Source of the DNA: Membranipora membranacea | Taxonomy: Eukaryota; Bryozoa; Gymnolaemata; Cheilostomatida; Membraniporidae | Direction: 5' to 3' | Length of the DNA: 64,000 bases | NCBI GenBank assembly: GCA_914767715.1 | Contig: OU612066.1 | Span: forward strand, 20,186,283-20,250,282 | Shown: positions 63,301 to 64,000 of the stretch, in pieces | Numbering within the stretch: the first letter of the stretch is position 1 | Layout of the letters: each line of letters starts with the position of its first letter | Notes under the pieces: generated by a model | Told to the model about the DNA's origin: nothing | What the model saw: the letters and a program-made list of their open reading frames with translations, nothing else | The model's database searches: none | Program-made: the position numbers and the translations under genes

Positions 63301-63650
63301 ACGGCAAGCTCTTATTATAAAGCTCAAGCTCAATTTAAGTTTATAATCTTGTTGAAATGTTATGAAAATGAGGACAATATCACTTCCCCATTTATTTCAC
63401 AATTTTGACAACCAGCTTCTACAAACAATGACTTGATGACTGCCAGATGAGAAACGCCAAAGAAATTGAGAAATAAGCGATGCCATGTTGATGTTCAGTT
63501 TATACAAGTTAAGATAGAGCTTGAATGTTGATGGGAAGCAGAGTGTGCGAGTACTGAGCCTGCAACCGATCCCAACCCTGGATAAGTGCACACAGACACC
63601 AAGGTATTCATTTACAGATCCCCGGTATTTGGTATTGAACAGCCTTCAAT
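60351..63650. other. Intergenic DNA upstream of copy C
   Basis: Counterpart of 9406-12490 with R2 (61274-61425) and R1 copies (62440-62530, about 62960-63035). I see no gene. Confidence 0.5.
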
Positions 63651-63667
63651 TCGAAGATTAACAATAC

Positions 63668-63675
63668 TATAAAAA
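63668..63675 (+). promoter_or_regulatory. TATA box of copy C
   Basis: TATAAAAA, followed by the same first exon as copy B, whose donor (AGCTCAG, then GTAAGCG) starts its intron at 63741. About 120 bases before the box are also nearly identical to copy B. Confidence 0.7.
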
Positions 63676-63987
63676 GGGAGCAGTATGCTGTATGTAAATC
63701 ATTCTAGGAGGAGCAAGAGAACCGATCATCTTAAGCTCAGGTAAGCGCTTGTTTAATGTGCAGGTGGTATTTTCTGCCATGCCAAAATTTGAAGCATTGT
63801 GTATTCTAATTGATTTATTTCATCAAATAGTACTGTAGAATTAATTTTGGGAGTAAAAGGCAGGATAACTGGTTGCTGTTATTTAGCCTTGCAATAATTC
63901 TAGTTAATGTGACGGATCGTGATAGATGGGACGAGTGTGATGGATGCTAAATTATTGAAAACAATCTTGTATTTTTATTTTATTCAG

Positions 63988-64000
63988 ACAAAAGTGAAAT
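63988..64000 (+). other. Start of exon 2 of copy C (5' UTR)
   Basis: After the acceptor TATTCAG, ACAAAAGTGAAAT equals the 13 bases before the last base ahead of the ATG in copy B. The start codon of copy C should lie two bases past the window end. The distance from copy B is 51,161 bases. Confidence 0.75.

Larger units (their letters stand above)
54526..64000. repeat. Intergenic/promoter block of array unit 2, paralogous to 4414-12850
   Basis: Collinear with 4414-12850 apart from the LINE insertion (54793-56302), absence of the 8675-9348 MITE, and about 170 bases of different sequence near 63150-63420. No host protein gene is recognised before the promoter of copy C. Confidence 0.85.

Overview
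This is AT-rich nuclear DNA of a metazoan, most likely an invertebrate. Coding exons are short, have standard GT/AG borders and are separated by introns of a few hundred bases. The standard genetic code reads through them. LINEs, hAT-type sequence, MITEs and tRNA-derived repeats fill most of the rest. I cannot name a phylum from the sequence alone.

The main theme is a tandem array of one gene family. Copy A (last three coding exons, 88-1094) runs in from the left edge. Copy B (12841-15134) is complete: TATA box, untranslated first exon, signal-peptide exon, a long Thr/Arg/Pro-rich exon, and three short exons that each encode one six-cysteine module of the pattern C..FFxCP..CCG..G..CC. Copy C is present only as its TATA box, first exon and the start of exon 2 (63668-64000). 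A decayed fourth copy (18179-18495) lies downstream of B. The six-Cys pattern with two CC pairs resembles the extracellular domain of Shisa-like (STMC6) proteins. Here it is tripled, the protein ends at the last CC pair, and no membrane segment is visible, so the product looks secreted. I regard this as the most interesting coding content.

Layout: 1-2190 and 14085-16217 are paralogous (gene 3' half plus downstream DNA). 4414-12850 and 54526-64000 are paralogous (intergenic DNA plus promoter). The second intergenic unit has been swollen from about 12 kb to about 49 kb by mobile DNA: the decayed gene copy and a MITE-like sequence (16.2-18.5 kb), an intron-containing BED/hAT transposase pseudogene (18.7-21.2 kb), two unassigned exon-like segments (22.6-23.1 kb), a minus-strand LINE fragment (23.35-25.1 kb), a composite of an unassigned element with inverted arms of about 2 kb containing a virtually perfect 8.9-kb direct duplication (25.28-43.76 kb), a tandem array with a unit of about 350 bp (43.76-45.45 kb), a partial copy of the long-arm element carrying a Harbinger-like MITE (45.5-48.57 kb), a 5.9-kb element with an 8-bp target duplication (48.58-54.51 kb), and a 5'-truncated LINE with an open reverse-transcriptase frame (54.79-56.30 kb).

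Because the array units are paralogous, several insertions can be read as filled versus empty sites: a palindromic TTAA-flanked MITE at 8675-9348 (empty at 60292) and the LINE at 54793-56302 (empty at 4680/4681). Both postdate the duplication. Most other open frames are non-coding chance frames in repeats.
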